Part shown: positions 30,068 through 40,900 of the stretch, one piece after another | Position numbering within the stretch: the stretch's first letter is position 1 | Layout: each line of letters starts with the position of its first letter | Assembly (NCBI GenBank): GCA_020721775.1 | Contig: DYLZ01000002.1 | Location: forward strand, 1-62,664 | DNA: 62,664 nt | Direction of reading: 5' to 3' | From: Sulfurovum sp. | GTDB taxonomy: Bacteria > Campylobacterota > Campylobacteria > Campylobacterales > Sulfurovaceae | The notes under the pieces: model-generated | What the model was told of the DNA's origin: nothing | The model's input: the letters and a program-made list of their open reading frames with translations, nothing else | Databases searched by the model: none | Program-made: the position numbers and the translations under genes

Positions 30068-31663
30068 TCAGTGTCCATATTCCTCAACGAAAGCCTCATA
30101 ATTGCCTTCAAAATCAAGCAGGCTTCCGTCAGGAAGTATCTTGATGATACGATTTGCAAAAGCGTCAATCAACTCACGGTCATGAGTTATACATATAACT
30201 CCGCCCTGATATTTATATAGTGCTTCACCAAGTGCGATAATAGCCTCAAGGTCAAGGTGATTGTTCGGCTCATCAAGAACTAAAAAGTTTGCGCTATCCA
30301 TCATCATACGACTAAGCATCAAGCGATGTTTTTCTCCACCGCTGCAAGCGCTTACTTTTTTTGTCTGCTCTTCGCCGGTAAATAACATTCTTCCCAAACA
30401 TTTTCTTATCTCGTCTATATGCCATTTTGGATCAAAATTTTGCACCCATTGAGGCAAGATATCGTCTCCTTGAATAATGTCTGTAGTATTTTGAGGAAAA
30501 TAAGTTGTGTGTACTGTTTGTCCCCAGTTAAATTTTCCGCTTGTCGGTTTGAGTTTGCCCATAAGAATTTCAACCAATGTAGTTTTACCTGCTCCGTTTG
30601 AGCCTATCAAAGCAACTTTATCACCCTTTTTAAGCTTAAATGAAATATTTTTAAGAGCCTCTACATCTCCGTAATTATGACAAATATTTTCAACTTCAAG
30701 CACTTCATTTCCAATCTCTCTATTTGATTTAAATACTATAGAGGGTTCTCTTCTTGAAGATATCTTAACTTCAGCTATATCAAGCTTATCTAGCTGCTTT
30801 TGACGGCTTGTAGCCTGTTTCGCTTTTGAAGCATTCGCGCTAAATCTCGCTATAAATTTCTCCAGTTCGGCTTTCTCTTTTAAAGATTTATCTCTTTCTG
30901 CTTGAGCTTGTTTTGCAATCAAATTTGCAGCTATATACCAATCGTCATAATTACCCGTAAATTCCCTGATATTTTGAAAATCAAGATCAAGTATATGAGT
31001 AGCTACAGCATTAATGAAGTGTCTGTCATGCGAGATAACAAGTAGTGTTCCTTCGTGTCGTTGAAGCTCATTTTCAAGCCAACTGATAGTTTCGATATCG
31101 AGGTTATTTGTCGGCTCATCCAGAAGCAGTATGTCAGGCTTCAAAAACAGTACTTGGGCAAGAAGAATTTTAAATTTATCGCCGCCGGTAAGTGAACTCA
31201 TAAGATCATCATGTTGTGAAGCCGGAAACCCGAGAGCTTCTAGAAGCTTTTCTATTTTAACATCACTCTCATAGGTCGGATCTTCGTCTGCACATATCAT
31301 CTCAAGCTCTGCAAGACGATTGTTTACTTCATCACTTTCAAAGTCGCCCTCCATATAAAGCCGCTCTTTTTCTTTTTGGGCATCATAAAGTTTTTTATTG
31401 CCATAAAGAACTGCATCCCGAAGTGTAAAATTTTCGAAAGCATATTGATTTTGCCCAAGAACGCCCAACTTTAAACCAGGCTGAATATGAACTTCACCTT
31501 CACTTGGTTCAATTTCACCTGATAGAATTTTAATAAATGTTGATTTTCCGGCCCCATTCGCTCCTATCAAACCATATCTTTTTCCTGCATCAAGCGTTAT
31601 ATTTATTTTATCAAACAATACCCTCTTGCCGTATCTTTGAGTTAAATTTACTGTAGATAACAA
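30068..31663 (-). CDS. ABC-F family ATPase (YbiT-like)
   Basis: Two ABC domains, GANGAGKSTFIKIL, FIARFSANASKAKQATSRQKQLDKL. Confidence 0.9.
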   Translation of the reverse strand: MLSTVNLTQRYGKRVLFDKINITLDAGKRYGLIGANGAGKSTFIKILSGEIEPSEGEVHIQPGLKLGVLGQNQYAFENFTLRDAVLYGNKKLYDAQKEKERLYMEGDFESDEVNNRLAELEMICADEDPTYESDVKIEKLLEALGFPASQHDDLMSSLTGGDKFKILLAQVLFLKPDILLLDEPTNNLDIETISWLENELQRHEGTLLVISHDRHFINAVATHILDLDFQNIREFTGNYDDWYIAANLIAKQAQAERDKSLKEKAELEKFIARFSANASKAKQATSRQKQLDKLDIAEVKISSRREPSIVFKSNREIGNEVLEVENICHNYGDVEALKNISFKLKKGDKVALIGSNGAGKTTLVEILMGKLKPTSGKFNWGQTVHTTYFPQNTTDIIQGDDILPQWVQNFDPKWHIDEIRKCLGRMLFTGEEQTKKVSACSGGEKHRLMLSRMMMDSANFLVLDEPNNHLDLEAIIALGEALYKYQGGVICITHDRELIDAFANRIIKILPDGSLLDFEGNYEAFVEEYGH

Positions 31664-31719
31664 AACAATCCCTTACATTATATTTTGTGCGTATTTTATC
31701 CAAAAGAGATAAATTTTTC

Positions 31720-32247
31720 TCAACCTCTTGCTATATCATAGTTTCTAGGTATTATGCATTTTAGATTTTCGCTCGGGATGCTTCTGTTTTTATATTTTAT
31801 GCCGGTAAAATTTATAGTAACTTTGTTGTCCAGATCATCAACATAGAAAACCTGCAACAACTTGCCATTGCTGTTTAATTTTATATTGTAATTCTTTTTC
31901 TGATATTTTGCGCTAAATATCCCATTTGGTTCTTTTTTGGCGCTTTTTAACACTTCAGGCAAATTGAAACCTTTATTGATAGTATAAAAAGATACCTGCT
32001 CCAGATCATTATCAACTATAACAACTTCTTTTCCATTTGTACAAACCTCTTTTTTGGTTGGGGATGAATATATCCACTTAAGAAGCGATCTGTCAGAGTA
32101 AAGCACTCTGCCCTTGTATGTTATTTTTTTATTTTTAGGAGAAATGATCTCTTGAGTAAAACTCGAGTCAAATGCCATAGGCAGCTTGATACCGTCTGCG
32201 CCTAGAAACATTGTAAAAAATAATAAAAATAAAAATTTAAATTTCAT
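31720..32247 (-). CDS. lolA: LolA-like outer-membrane lipoprotein carrier protein
   Basis: Signal peptide, FTQEIISPKNKKITYKGRVLYSDRSLLKWIYSSPTKKEVCTNG. Confidence 0.78.
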   Translation of the reverse strand: MKFKFLFLLFFTMFLGADGIKLPMAFDSSFTQEIISPKNKKITYKGRVLYSDRSLLKWIYSSPTKKEVCTNGKEVVIVDNDLEQVSFYTINKGFNLPEVLKSAKKEPNGIFSAKYQKKNYNIKLNSNGKLLQVFYVDDLDNKVTINFTGIKYKNRSIPSENLKCIIPRNYDIARG

Positions 32248-32378
32248 TTATAGTCCTAATATTATTTTATAGTTGCAAATTATTATAAAAAATTGTGAAA
32301 TAATAGCGTAACAATAATTTTACATTTTTTTGGTAAAATACTTACAAATTATACAAAATATAAATTAAACGGATAGAT

Positions 32379-34979
32379 ATGTTGAGCATCTTAAACAAAA
32401 TTTTTGGAACACAAAATGATAAAAAAGTAAAAAAACTGCTAAAGAGAGTTGAGAAGATAAATGCTTTAGAAAAAAACTATTTAGATCTTAGTGACGATGA
32501 ACTTAAAAATGCTTTTTTTGAATTGAAAAGAAGTGTCCAATCAGGCGAAAAAACAATGGATGATGCGTTAGAAGAGTCATTTGCAATAACAAGAGAGGCA
32601 AGTAAAAGAGTTTTAGGCATGAGACATTTTGATGTGCAGCTTGTAGGCGGACTTGTTTTGCATCAAGGCAATGTAGCAGAGATGAAAACCGGCGAAGGAA
32701 AGACGCTTGTCGCAACACTTGCTGTTGTTTTAAATGCGATGAGCGGCAAAGGGGTTCATGTAGTTACGGTAAATGACTACCTGGCAAAAAGAGACTCTGA
32801 GCAAATGGGCAAACTGTATGAATTTTTGGGCTATAGCACAGGTTGTATAATATCAGGGCAATATGATGATTTCACCAGAAAAGCGCAATATCATGCCGAC
32901 ATAACATATGGCACAAATAATGAATTTGGCTTTGACTATCTTAGAGACAATATGAAAGTAAGAGCGGAGGAGAAAGTTCAAAGAGAACATAACTTCGCTA
33001 TTATTGATGAAGTTGACTCTATTTTAATCGATGAAGCAAGAACACCTCTGATAATATCCGGACCTGCCAGAAGAGATCAAAAACACTATGAAAGAGCAAA
33101 TCAAGTAGCTCTTCAAATGATACGCGGAGAAAGAAAAGAGACAAAACCGGGTGAACCTGAAAAGATAACGGGTGATTTTATAGTTGATGAAAAAAACAGA
33201 GTTATAATAATGACGGAAGACGGTCTTAGTAAAGCTCAAGAGTTATTTGGTGTAGATAATTTATATAGTTTAGAAAATGCATCTCTTTCTCATTACTTGG
33301 AACAAGCTTTAAAGGCTCATTATTTATTTGAAAAAGATGTTGATTATGTGATAAAAGACGGTGAAATTATAATCGTTGATGAATTCACAGGAAGACTTAG
33401 TGAAGGAAGAAGGTATAGCGAAGGGCTGCATCAGGCTCTTGAAGCAAAAGAAGGCGTTTCTATTAAAGAAGAGAGTCAAACTCTGGCTGAAATTACATAT
33501 CAAAACTATTTTAGAACATACAATAAACTTGCGGGGATGACAGGAACGGCTCAAACTGAAGCTAGCGAATTTGCCCAAATATACAATCTTGATGTTATAT
33601 CCATTCCTACAAATGTTCCCATAAGAAGAATCGATAAAAATGACCTTATCTACAATACGGAAAGAGAAAAACTGGATGCTGTTATAAAAAAGGTCAAAGA
33701 GCTTCACCAAAAAGGACAGCCCGTTCTGATAGGAACCGCATCGATCGAAAAAAGTGAAATAATACACGAAAGGCTTAAAAAAGAGAAAATACCTCATAAT
33801 GTGCTTAATGCAAAAAACCATGAGCAAGAAGCGCAGATCATCATGCAAGCCGGAGTGCGAGGAGCTGTAACGGTTGCTACAAATATGGCGGGCCGTGGTG
33901 TTGATATAAAGATAACAAACGAAGTAAAAGAACTTGGAGGTCTTTATATACTCGGTACTGAAAGGCACGAAAGCAGAAGGATAGATAATCAGCTAAGAGG
34001 AAGAAGCGGAAGACAAGGAGATCCCGGTGAGAGCCAATTTTACCTAAGTTTAGATGATAATCTTTTAAGAATTTTCGGTGGCGAAAAGATCAGAAAGATC
34101 ATGAACAAGATAGGCGTTAAAGAAGGTGACTTTATAGATTCCAAGCTTGTTACAAGAAGTGTCGAAAAGGCTCAAAAGAAAGTTGAAAATATGCATTATG
34201 AATCAAGAAAGCATATATTGGAATATGATGATGTAGCAAATCATCAAAGAAAAGCCATATATGGTTTTAGAGATCAACTTTTAGATCTAAATTTTGATAT
34301 TGCATCAAAAATTAAAGAAAATAGAGTGGAATATCTAAATCATTTGTTGTATGAATGTGATATAGACCAAGCGATGGATGAATCAGAGTTTAATATTGAA
34401 AAACTTCAACTTCTCCTTCAAGAGGAGCTTATGTTCGCTACAGACATAAATGCACTAAAAAATAAAAACTATGACGAATTAAGCAGTTTTATATTTGCAA
34501 AAATCACTACTCAATACGAGGCAAAAATGTCCGGCCTTGCAAAAGAACAAAGAGATGAGATAGAAAGAATACTCTATCTTCAAATTCTTGATAAAGAGTG
34601 GAGAGAACACTTATATGAAATGGATACTCTTAAAACTGGCATAGGTCTAAGAGGATACAATCAAAAAGATCCGCTTACGGAATATAAACAAGAGAGTTAT
34701 CGGCTTTTCTCGGACCTTATCAATAGAATAAAATTTGAAGCCGTAAAAACTTTACAGATCATCCAATTGGACTTTTTAAATGAAACGGATGAACACGAAC
34801 AGATAGAAAATATAAAAGATGAAATGTCGCAGGAGATAAATTTGTCACAAAACAACTCAAATAGACCTTTAAACGCAACTAAAAAACCAAAAAGAAACGA
34901 TGAGTGTCCTTGTGGCAGCGGGAAAAAATATAAAAATTGCTGTGGAACAAGCGGGCCTAAAAAAGGCTTGCTTGCATAA
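32379..34979 (+). CDS. secA: Protein translocase subunit SecA
   Basis: [35 protein letters not shown]-terminal [14 protein letters not shown]. Confidence 0.97.
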   Translation: MLSILNKIFGTQNDKKVKKLLKRVEKINALEKNYLDLSDDELKNAFFELKRSVQSGEKTMDDALEESFAITREASKRVLGMRHFDVQLVGGLVLHQGNVAEMKTGEGKTLVATLAVVLNAMSGKGVHVVTVNDYLAKRDSEQMGKLYEFLGYSTGCIISGQYDDFTRKAQYHADITYGTNNEFGFDYLRDNMKVRAEEKVQREHNFAIIDEVDSILIDEARTPLIISGPARRDQKHYERANQVALQMIRGERKETKPGEPEKITGDFIVDEKNRVIIMTEDGLSKAQELFGVDNLYSLENASLSHYLEQALKAHYLFEKDVDYVIKDGEIIIVDEFTGRLSEGRRYSEGLHQALEAKEGVSIKEESQTLAEITYQNYFRTYNKLAGMTGTAQTEASEFAQIYNLDVISIPTNVPIRRIDKNDLIYNTEREKLDAVIKKVKELHQKGQPVLIGTASIEKSEIIHERLKKEKIPHNVLNAKNHEQEAQIIMQAGVRGAVTVATNMAGRGVDIKITNEVKELGGLYILGTERHESRRIDNQLRGRSGRQGDPGESQFYLSLDDNLLRIFGGEKIRKIMNKIGVKEGDFIDSKLVTRSVEKAQKKVENMHYESRKHILEYDDVANHQRKAIYGFRDQLLDLNFDIASKIKENRVEYLNHLLYECDIDQAMDESEFNIEKLQLLLQEELMFATDINALKNKNYDELSSFIFAKITTQYEAKMSGLAKEQRDEIERILYLQILDKEWREHLYEMDTLKTGIGLRGYNQKDPLTEYKQESYRLFSDLINRIKFEAVKTLQIIQLDFLNETDEHEQIENIKDEMSQEINLSQNNSNRPLNATKKPKRNDECPCGSGKKYKNCCGTSGPKKGLLA

Positions 34980-36184
34980 TGAATAAAAATAATTTATTTA
35001 TAAATTTCATTATAAGGCATTACTTAAAATATGACCGCGATAATCCGTTCATATTTATAGCGGCCATCTTGGCTTATCTTGGCATTGCGGCAGGTGTAAT
35101 GGTACTAATGCTGGCAATGGGAATAATGAACGGAACTCAAAAAGAGTTTGAAAAAAAACTTTTCGTAATGAATTACCCCCTAACTATAACATCCATTATC
35201 CCAAATACAATAGATGATAACCTGATATCAAATCTTCAAAAGAACTTTCCTGACTTAAAATTTAGCCCATACTACACAAGCCAAATAATAAGCAAAAACG
35301 AATCGCTTGTCCAAGGCGCTCTTTTGTACGGTGTTGATTTCGCAAAAGAAGGTGCCATAAATGAGGTATTTAAAAAAGCAAACTCTACGGCGGACATTCC
35401 TTTTAAGATCGTTATCGGTGATGGACTTGCAAATGAAATGAATGTATCAACGGGCAACAAAATAACCCTCTATTTTTCAGAACAGCAGGCAATAGGATTT
35501 GACACTATGCCTTTGCAAAAAAGATTTATGATAGACGGTGTTTTTAAAAGCGGGTTGAAAGCTTATGACAAAGCGATAATATACACCACACTTGAAGCAT
35601 TTGAGAAAATACTAGATAGACAAAAAGGTCTGTATGACGGAATTCACATATACGCCAAAAATCCGATGAGTGCCATAAAAGAGATAGAGCCTACTCTTCC
35701 CGAAGGTGTTATTATTGAGGGATGGTGGCAGCAAAACGGTAGTTTTTTTGCCGCAATGCAAATGGAAAAAAAGGCTCTATTTCTAGTTCTTTTACTTATT
35801 ATACTTGTTGCGTCACTAAATATAATATCATCCCTTTTGATGACTGTTATGAGCAGAAGAAGCGAAATAGCGCTTCTAAGAACACTTGGAGCTACAAAAG
35901 CAGAAATACGCAGTATATTTTTTAGACTTGGTCTTATAGTCGGAATTAGTGGGCTTATAACAGGCTCTATACTTGGGATAATAGGCAAATGGATACTTGA
36001 ACATTTCGATATCATCACATTACCTGAAGATGTATATGGTACAACCAAACTTCCGATAGATTTGATGTTTAGCGACTATCTTATGATAATAATAGGAACT
36101 GTCGTAATAGTGATAATATCCTCACTGTATCCGGCTAGAAAAGCATCCCAAATAGACCCGGTAACCGTTCTTAGAAACGAATAA
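34979..36184 (+). CDS. ABC transporter permease, LolC/LolE-like
   Basis: GIAAGVMVLMLAMGIMNG; MSRRSEIALLRTLGATKAEIRSIF. Confidence 0.85.
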   Translation: MNKNNLFINFIIRHYLKYDRDNPFIFIAAILAYLGIAAGVMVLMLAMGIMNGTQKEFEKKLFVMNYPLTITSIIPNTIDDNLISNLQKNFPDLKFSPYYTSQIISKNESLVQGALLYGVDFAKEGAINEVFKKANSTADIPFKIVIGDGLANEMNVSTGNKITLYFSEQQAIGFDTMPLQKRFMIDGVFKSGLKAYDKAIIYTTLEAFEKILDRQKGLYDGIHIYAKNPMSAIKEIEPTLPEGVIIEGWWQQNGSFFAAMQMEKKALFLVLLLIILVASLNIISSLLMTVMSRRSEIALLRTLGATKAEIRSIFFRLGLIVGISGLITGSILGIIGKWILEHFDIITLPEDVYGTTKLPIDLMFSDYLMIIIGTVVIVIISSLYPARKASQIDPVTVLRNE

Positions 36185-36192
36185 GGACAGCG

Positions 36193-37197
36193 ATGAAACA
36201 ACAAAAAAAAAGAAAGCTTGCTCGCAATAAAAAATTTCAAATCAAAAAACGAACAAAAATAAATAAACTGCTCATGATACCAAAAGCCCTTTTATTGGTT
36301 TCACTTGTATTGTTTATATTGTATATATTTGAATCCATAAAGCCGGAACAAAAAGTTAAAATAGAACATGGCGGTATATCACAAGTGGTAGAAGGCTTAA
36401 AACAGCAAGGCTATAGTGTAAATATCATAGACAAATACATCTTGGCTCTTCTTGGAAGTCCAAGAGCAGGAACAATTCTTTTTGAGAAAGATGAAACATT
36501 ATCCAGAGTAGTTTTTTTATACAAAATTGCAAATACAAAACCGACAGGAATAGATAATAACATTACGCTAATACCGGGAGAAACTTTAGATATATTTTTT
36601 GAAAATATTGCAAAACAGATGAATCTAAACAAAACTATTCTTATGGAAGAATATAAAAAACAGTCATATTATAAAGAAGCCGGCATAAGCCCTGATACTT
36701 ATTTTGTAAATACAAATATGAATGAGAAAAAATTGATAGAGTTTTTAGTTAAACAATCAGAGGAAAAGTATAAGCAAATAGCAACAAAATATTTCAATTC
36801 ATATGACAAAGACAAATGGCAAAATGTTCTCATAAAAGCTTCTATAATACAAAAAGAGGCAGCAAATAAACAAGAAATGCCTATAATCTCTTCTGTGATA
36901 GATAACAGAATATCCAAAAATATGAAACTTCAAATGGATGGCTCGTTGAACTACGGCATATACTCTCATGTAGCCGTAACGCCGGAGAGAATAAAAAACG
37001 ACACTACTACATTCAATACATATAAAAACTATGGCTTGCCAAAATCACCGATCTGCTCTGTATCGCAAGAAGCGATAGAGGCCGCCATCAATCCAAGCAA
37101 AACAGACTATCTATATTTTGTAAAAAACAAAGAAAACATTCATACCTTTACAAAAGATTTCAGATCACACAGAGATGCTATAGAAAAAAACAAATAG
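36193..37197 (+). CDS. mltG: Endolytic transglycosylase MltG
   Basis: IKASIIQKEAANKQEMPIISSVIDNRISKNMKLQMDGSLNYGI, YGLPKSPICSVSQEAIEAAINPSKTDYLYFV. Confidence 0.92.
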   Translation: MKQQKKRKLARNKKFQIKKRTKINKLLMIPKALLLVSLVLFILYIFESIKPEQKVKIEHGGISQVVEGLKQQGYSVNIIDKYILALLGSPRAGTILFEKDETLSRVVFLYKIANTKPTGIDNNITLIPGETLDIFFENIAKQMNLNKTILMEEYKKQSYYKEAGISPDTYFVNTNMNEKKLIEFLVKQSEEKYKQIATKYFNSYDKDKWQNVLIKASIIQKEAANKQEMPIISSVIDNRISKNMKLQMDGSLNYGIYSHVAVTPERIKNDTTTFNTYKNYGLPKSPICSVSQEAIEAAINPSKTDYLYFVKNKENIHTFTKDFRSHRDAIEKNK

Positions 37198-37219
37198 ACT
37201 ATTATTGATAACAATACCT

Positions 37220-38110
37220 CTACTTCCACGCAGAAAGGTCTTGCAGATCAAAAAGCAGCAAATCTTTATCTTTTGAATTTTTAAGCTCCATTGAAAAACC
37301 TTGTTTTGAAAAAAGCACCCAATGTTTTGCAGTCAAATTTGACTGCGCTGCTTTTAATTTTAATTTGGTCAATTCATTTTTGCATACTTTTCTCTCTTTG
37401 TATTTACATTCAGCCAAAACAACTTCTTGTGACTCAGTCACTGCAACTATATCAAACTCATTATCCCTATCCCAGTAGCTGCCGGAAAAAACAATATTGA
37501 TGCCTTTATTGCCATAATAGTCTATAAGAAATTCTTCTGAAAGATGTTCAAAAACAAGGCTTCGCAGCCTTTCGTAATGCGCTTTAAAATTTTCAATAAA
37601 CTTATCTTTTTCACCGATTTGCAAACTATCTCGGTATGGCTCAACAAAACCAAACCAAAATCTGTAAAACGGTTTTTTAAATCTAAGTTTTGATTGTATC
37701 CTGTACTTTTTATGCGAATTTGTTTCAAGCTCTTTTGATGCTTCAAGTCTAACAATGCCCAATCCGGTCAATTCATCTATTATATTTTCTCCCAAATGTT
37801 CATTGAGTCTTGCTTTTTTAATTGATGAATATATTTTGCCGTCGCCTCTTGCGATTGCCACGAGAACTTCTCTGTAAGGACTTTCAAGTATATATGTAGG
37901 TTCTATTTGCGATGATATAATATCTATATTATGCAAAAAACTATTTTCAATAAATTCAAAAAGAGTAGCAAAATAATCAAGCTCCAACTCGCTAACGCCG
38001 CCGAATATAGAAAAATAATCGATCAATTGTTCAAAATCTAGATATGGATGCTTTTGTGAAAAACTTTGAAATAATTTTTTAATTATAAACCTTTTTTGAA
38101 AATATATCAA
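37220..38110 (-). CDS. DUF234-domain protein lacking the usual N-terminal ATPase
   Basis: YRIQSKLRFKKPFYRFWFGFVEPYRD; DNEFDIVAVTESQEVVLAECKYKER (nuclease-like core). Confidence 0.65.
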   Translation of the reverse strand: MIYFQKRFIIKKLFQSFSQKHPYLDFEQLIDYFSIFGGVSELELDYFATLFEFIENSFLHNIDIISSQIEPTYILESPYREVLVAIARGDGKIYSSIKKARLNEHLGENIIDELTGLGIVRLEASKELETNSHKKYRIQSKLRFKKPFYRFWFGFVEPYRDSLQIGEKDKFIENFKAHYERLRSLVFEHLSEEFLIDYYGNKGINIVFSGSYWDRDNEFDIVAVTESQEVVLAECKYKERKVCKNELTKLKLKAAQSNLTAKHWVLFSKQGFSMELKNSKDKDLLLFDLQDLSAWK

Positions 38111-38178
38111 TTTATATATTTTAACATATTTTAGCTACAATATTTTATTGAAAGTATGATTATTTTTTAATCAACAAT

Positions 38179-38937
38179 ATGACTATATTTAATAGCGGAG
38201 AAAATATGTTTTTTAGCAATTGCAAAAAAATAAAGCAGATAAAAAAAGGATTTGAGCTTACAAGAAATATGCAAATATCAACCTTGCTGTATGGTGAGGC
38301 AAATATAGGCAAAAAAACATTGGTCAAATCCATATATAATAATGCAATATGGGTTGACGGAAGCGATTTATTAAAAGTCAAAAATGCTTTTCTTGAAAAT
38401 AGTGAATTAGTAATATATAATTTTGATATACATAAAAATTATGATATGGATGATTTTAATAATAAAAAAATAGTCGCTATAGCAAACGAAACAATAGTGC
38501 CCGACTATATAGATTCTCTATTTGGCTTTATATATAAAATGCCTTCACTAAAAGAGAGGCCCGAGGATTTGGATTTTTTTGTCAACAAGTATACAAAAGA
38601 GGCAAATGACAATTTAGCAAAAGAAGCAAGTTTAAATTTTGATATAAACAAAATAGATTTGAGCGATAATATAAAATCATTAAAAATTGATATTTATAAA
38701 AAAATTGCATTCAGTAATCTAGAAAAAAATGAGATACAAGATATATTATATGACTATTTCAAGAAAAATCTTAATGGCAACAATGATTATGTAAAATTTT
38801 TGAATATTTTTGAATATCCGCTCATAAAAGCCGGCTTGGACAAATTTGGTTCACAACTCAAACTATCCCAAATACTTGGGATCAACAGAAATACTCTTAG
38901 AAAAAAGGTTAATGAAAATGGAATCAATAGATTTTAG
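38179..38937 (+). CDS. Degenerate NtrC-like AAA+/Fis-HTH protein
   Basis: LLYGEANIGKKTLVKSIY, MPSLKERPEDLDFFVNKY, C-terminal Fis-type HTH LDKFGSQLKLSQILGINRNTLRKKVNENGI; no GAFTGA. Confidence 0.65.
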   Translation: MTIFNSGENMFFSNCKKIKQIKKGFELTRNMQISTLLYGEANIGKKTLVKSIYNNAIWVDGSDLLKVKNAFLENSELVIYNFDIHKNYDMDDFNNKKIVAIANETIVPDYIDSLFGFIYKMPSLKERPEDLDFFVNKYTKEANDNLAKEASLNFDINKIDLSDNIKSLKIDIYKKIAFSNLEKNEIQDILYDYFKKNLNGNNDYVKFLNIFEYPLIKAGLDKFGSQLKLSQILGINRNTLRKKVNENGINRF

Positions 38938-39616
38938 AAATTTCATAGAAAATGACAGTAATCCTTTTATACTTTTTGATTTCGGCGGACACATAAAATA
39001 TCTTAACAACTCGGCAGAGATACTCTTGGGGTATGTAAACCCTAAAGTTCTTTATGAATTAGCCACAGAGTATGCGCCAAAAAGCTATGGACACAAAAGC
39101 ATACTCAGCAACCTTGAGTTTGATACATTCTCTTTTTACTCCATAATGGTAGGATATGAAGATGACGAGACTATCTATATAAGACTATACAACAAGCCGC
39201 TAACCAAGCAAGAAAAGATCGTATCAAAAGAGTTAATGATCCCAACTGATATCAACAGTCTCCTTGAGGCAAATATAACTCTTTTTGAAATGCAAAGCAG
39301 CAATACAAAATTGTCTCTATTTGTTGATCAGGATTTACCAATGTTTAAAATAGACCAAAATAGCTTTTCTAAAGTTATAAGAAAAATGCTTAGCTCGTTC
39401 AAGGGATGTGAAAACTTAAGTATTGATCTAAAACTGTTGTTCGGTGAATATATTGTTTTAGGCGACACAAAATATCAAATAGTAGAATTGATCTTAAAAT
39501 CACAAAAACGCGACACCAGCAATGATGAAGAGATATCCCAAATAGTAAACAATACATACCTAACTTGTCAAATCAAAAAGGATGCTTTTAAGCTTCAAAT
39601 GCCGATAATTGTATAA
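38918..39616 (+). CDS. PAS-like sensor protein (degenerate NtrB-like)
   Basis: DSNPFILFDFGGHIKYLNNSAEILLGY; overlaps the upstream gene; no convincing kinase N/G boxes. Confidence 0.5.
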   Translation: MESIDFRNFIENDSNPFILFDFGGHIKYLNNSAEILLGYVNPKVLYELATEYAPKSYGHKSILSNLEFDTFSFYSIMVGYEDDETIYIRLYNKPLTKQEKIVSKELMIPTDINSLLEANITLFEMQSSNTKLSLFVDQDLPMFKIDQNSFSKVIRKMLSSFKGCENLSIDLKLLFGEYIVLGDTKYQIVELILKSQKRDTSNDEEISQIVNNTYLTCQIKKDAFKLQMPIIV

Positions 39617-39639
39617 TTGCCTATTTTTTAATCACTTTT

Positions 39640-39852
39640 AAGTTTATTTTGAAGTTTTCAACATGGATGATTTTTGTAGCTTTATGGAGTGTTGTAGTTT
39701 ATGCTCCAATAGCGCATATAGTTTAGGGAGGCGGTTACCTATTCAATGAAGGTGCATTGGATTTTGTCGGAAGCGCATTTAGAGTAAGCGCACAAACTGA
39801 AGAAGTTGGAATGGATGAAGCTGTTCATGGCGAAAAAGTAATGAATCTTTAA
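39640..39852 (+). pseudogene. amtB ammonium transporter remnant (internal deletion and in-frame stop)
   Basis: FILKFSTWMIFVALWSVVVYAPIAHIV*GGGYLFNEGALDFV | GSAFRVSAQTEEVGMDEAVHGEKVMNL* in one continuous frame. Confidence 0.85.
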
Positions 39853-39892
39853 TCGGTTCTTACATATAATTTTATAAAGTTATCAAGGATGA

Positions 39893-40237
<345 letters not shown>

Positions 40238-40415
40238 TATCATTTTTCTGTACTCCTCAAGAGTGCACTCTCTCATATACTCCGCTTTTTTAGCGGGGTG
40301 ACAAATCTATTTCAATAACAAACTTCGTACTATATGTAAATCATAAATTAATGATTATCATATTTTTGGTACAATATATAAAATAAATCAACTTAATACT
40401 ACAAAAGGAATATTA

Positions 40416-40862
40416 GTGAAAGTACTGCTAATAAAAGATGTAAAAACATTAGGACGCGCAGGTGAGATAAAAGATGTAAAAGATGGATATGGTCAAAACT
40501 TTCTCATAAGAAAAGGTTTTGCAAAACTAGCGACTCCTGAGGTTATAGAAAACTATAAAGCCGAAATAGCTTTAAAAGAAAAGCTTGAAAAAGAAGAATT
40601 AGAAAGATTAAATAGAGAAAAAATCGAATTAGAAACTAAAAATATAATAATAAAAAAACATAACGCACCTGTCGGAATACAAGGCTCGGTAAGAAACAAT
40701 GATATTGCTTTAGCCATAAAAGAACAGTTTGGTTTTGAATATGATAAAAAAAGTATCCATTTAGATAAACCTATCAAATCTACAGGCTTACATGAAGTTG
40801 ATCTAAAGCTTGGTCATGGGATACATGTTAAACTAAAAGTAGAAGTTGTAGGTGTAGATTAG
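40416..40862 (+). CDS. rplI: 50S ribosomal protein L9
   Basis: MKVLLIKDVKTLGRAGEIKDVKDGYGQNFLIRKGFA. Confidence 0.95.
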   Translation: MKVLLIKDVKTLGRAGEIKDVKDGYGQNFLIRKGFAKLATPEVIENYKAEIALKEKLEKEELERLNREKIELETKNIIIKKHNAPVGIQGSVRNNDIALAIKEQFGFEYDKKSIHLDKPIKSTGLHEVDLKLGHGIHVKLKVEVVGVD

Positions 40863-40900
40863 TATACTTAAAACAATAAATTATATTTTATGGAAATTAA

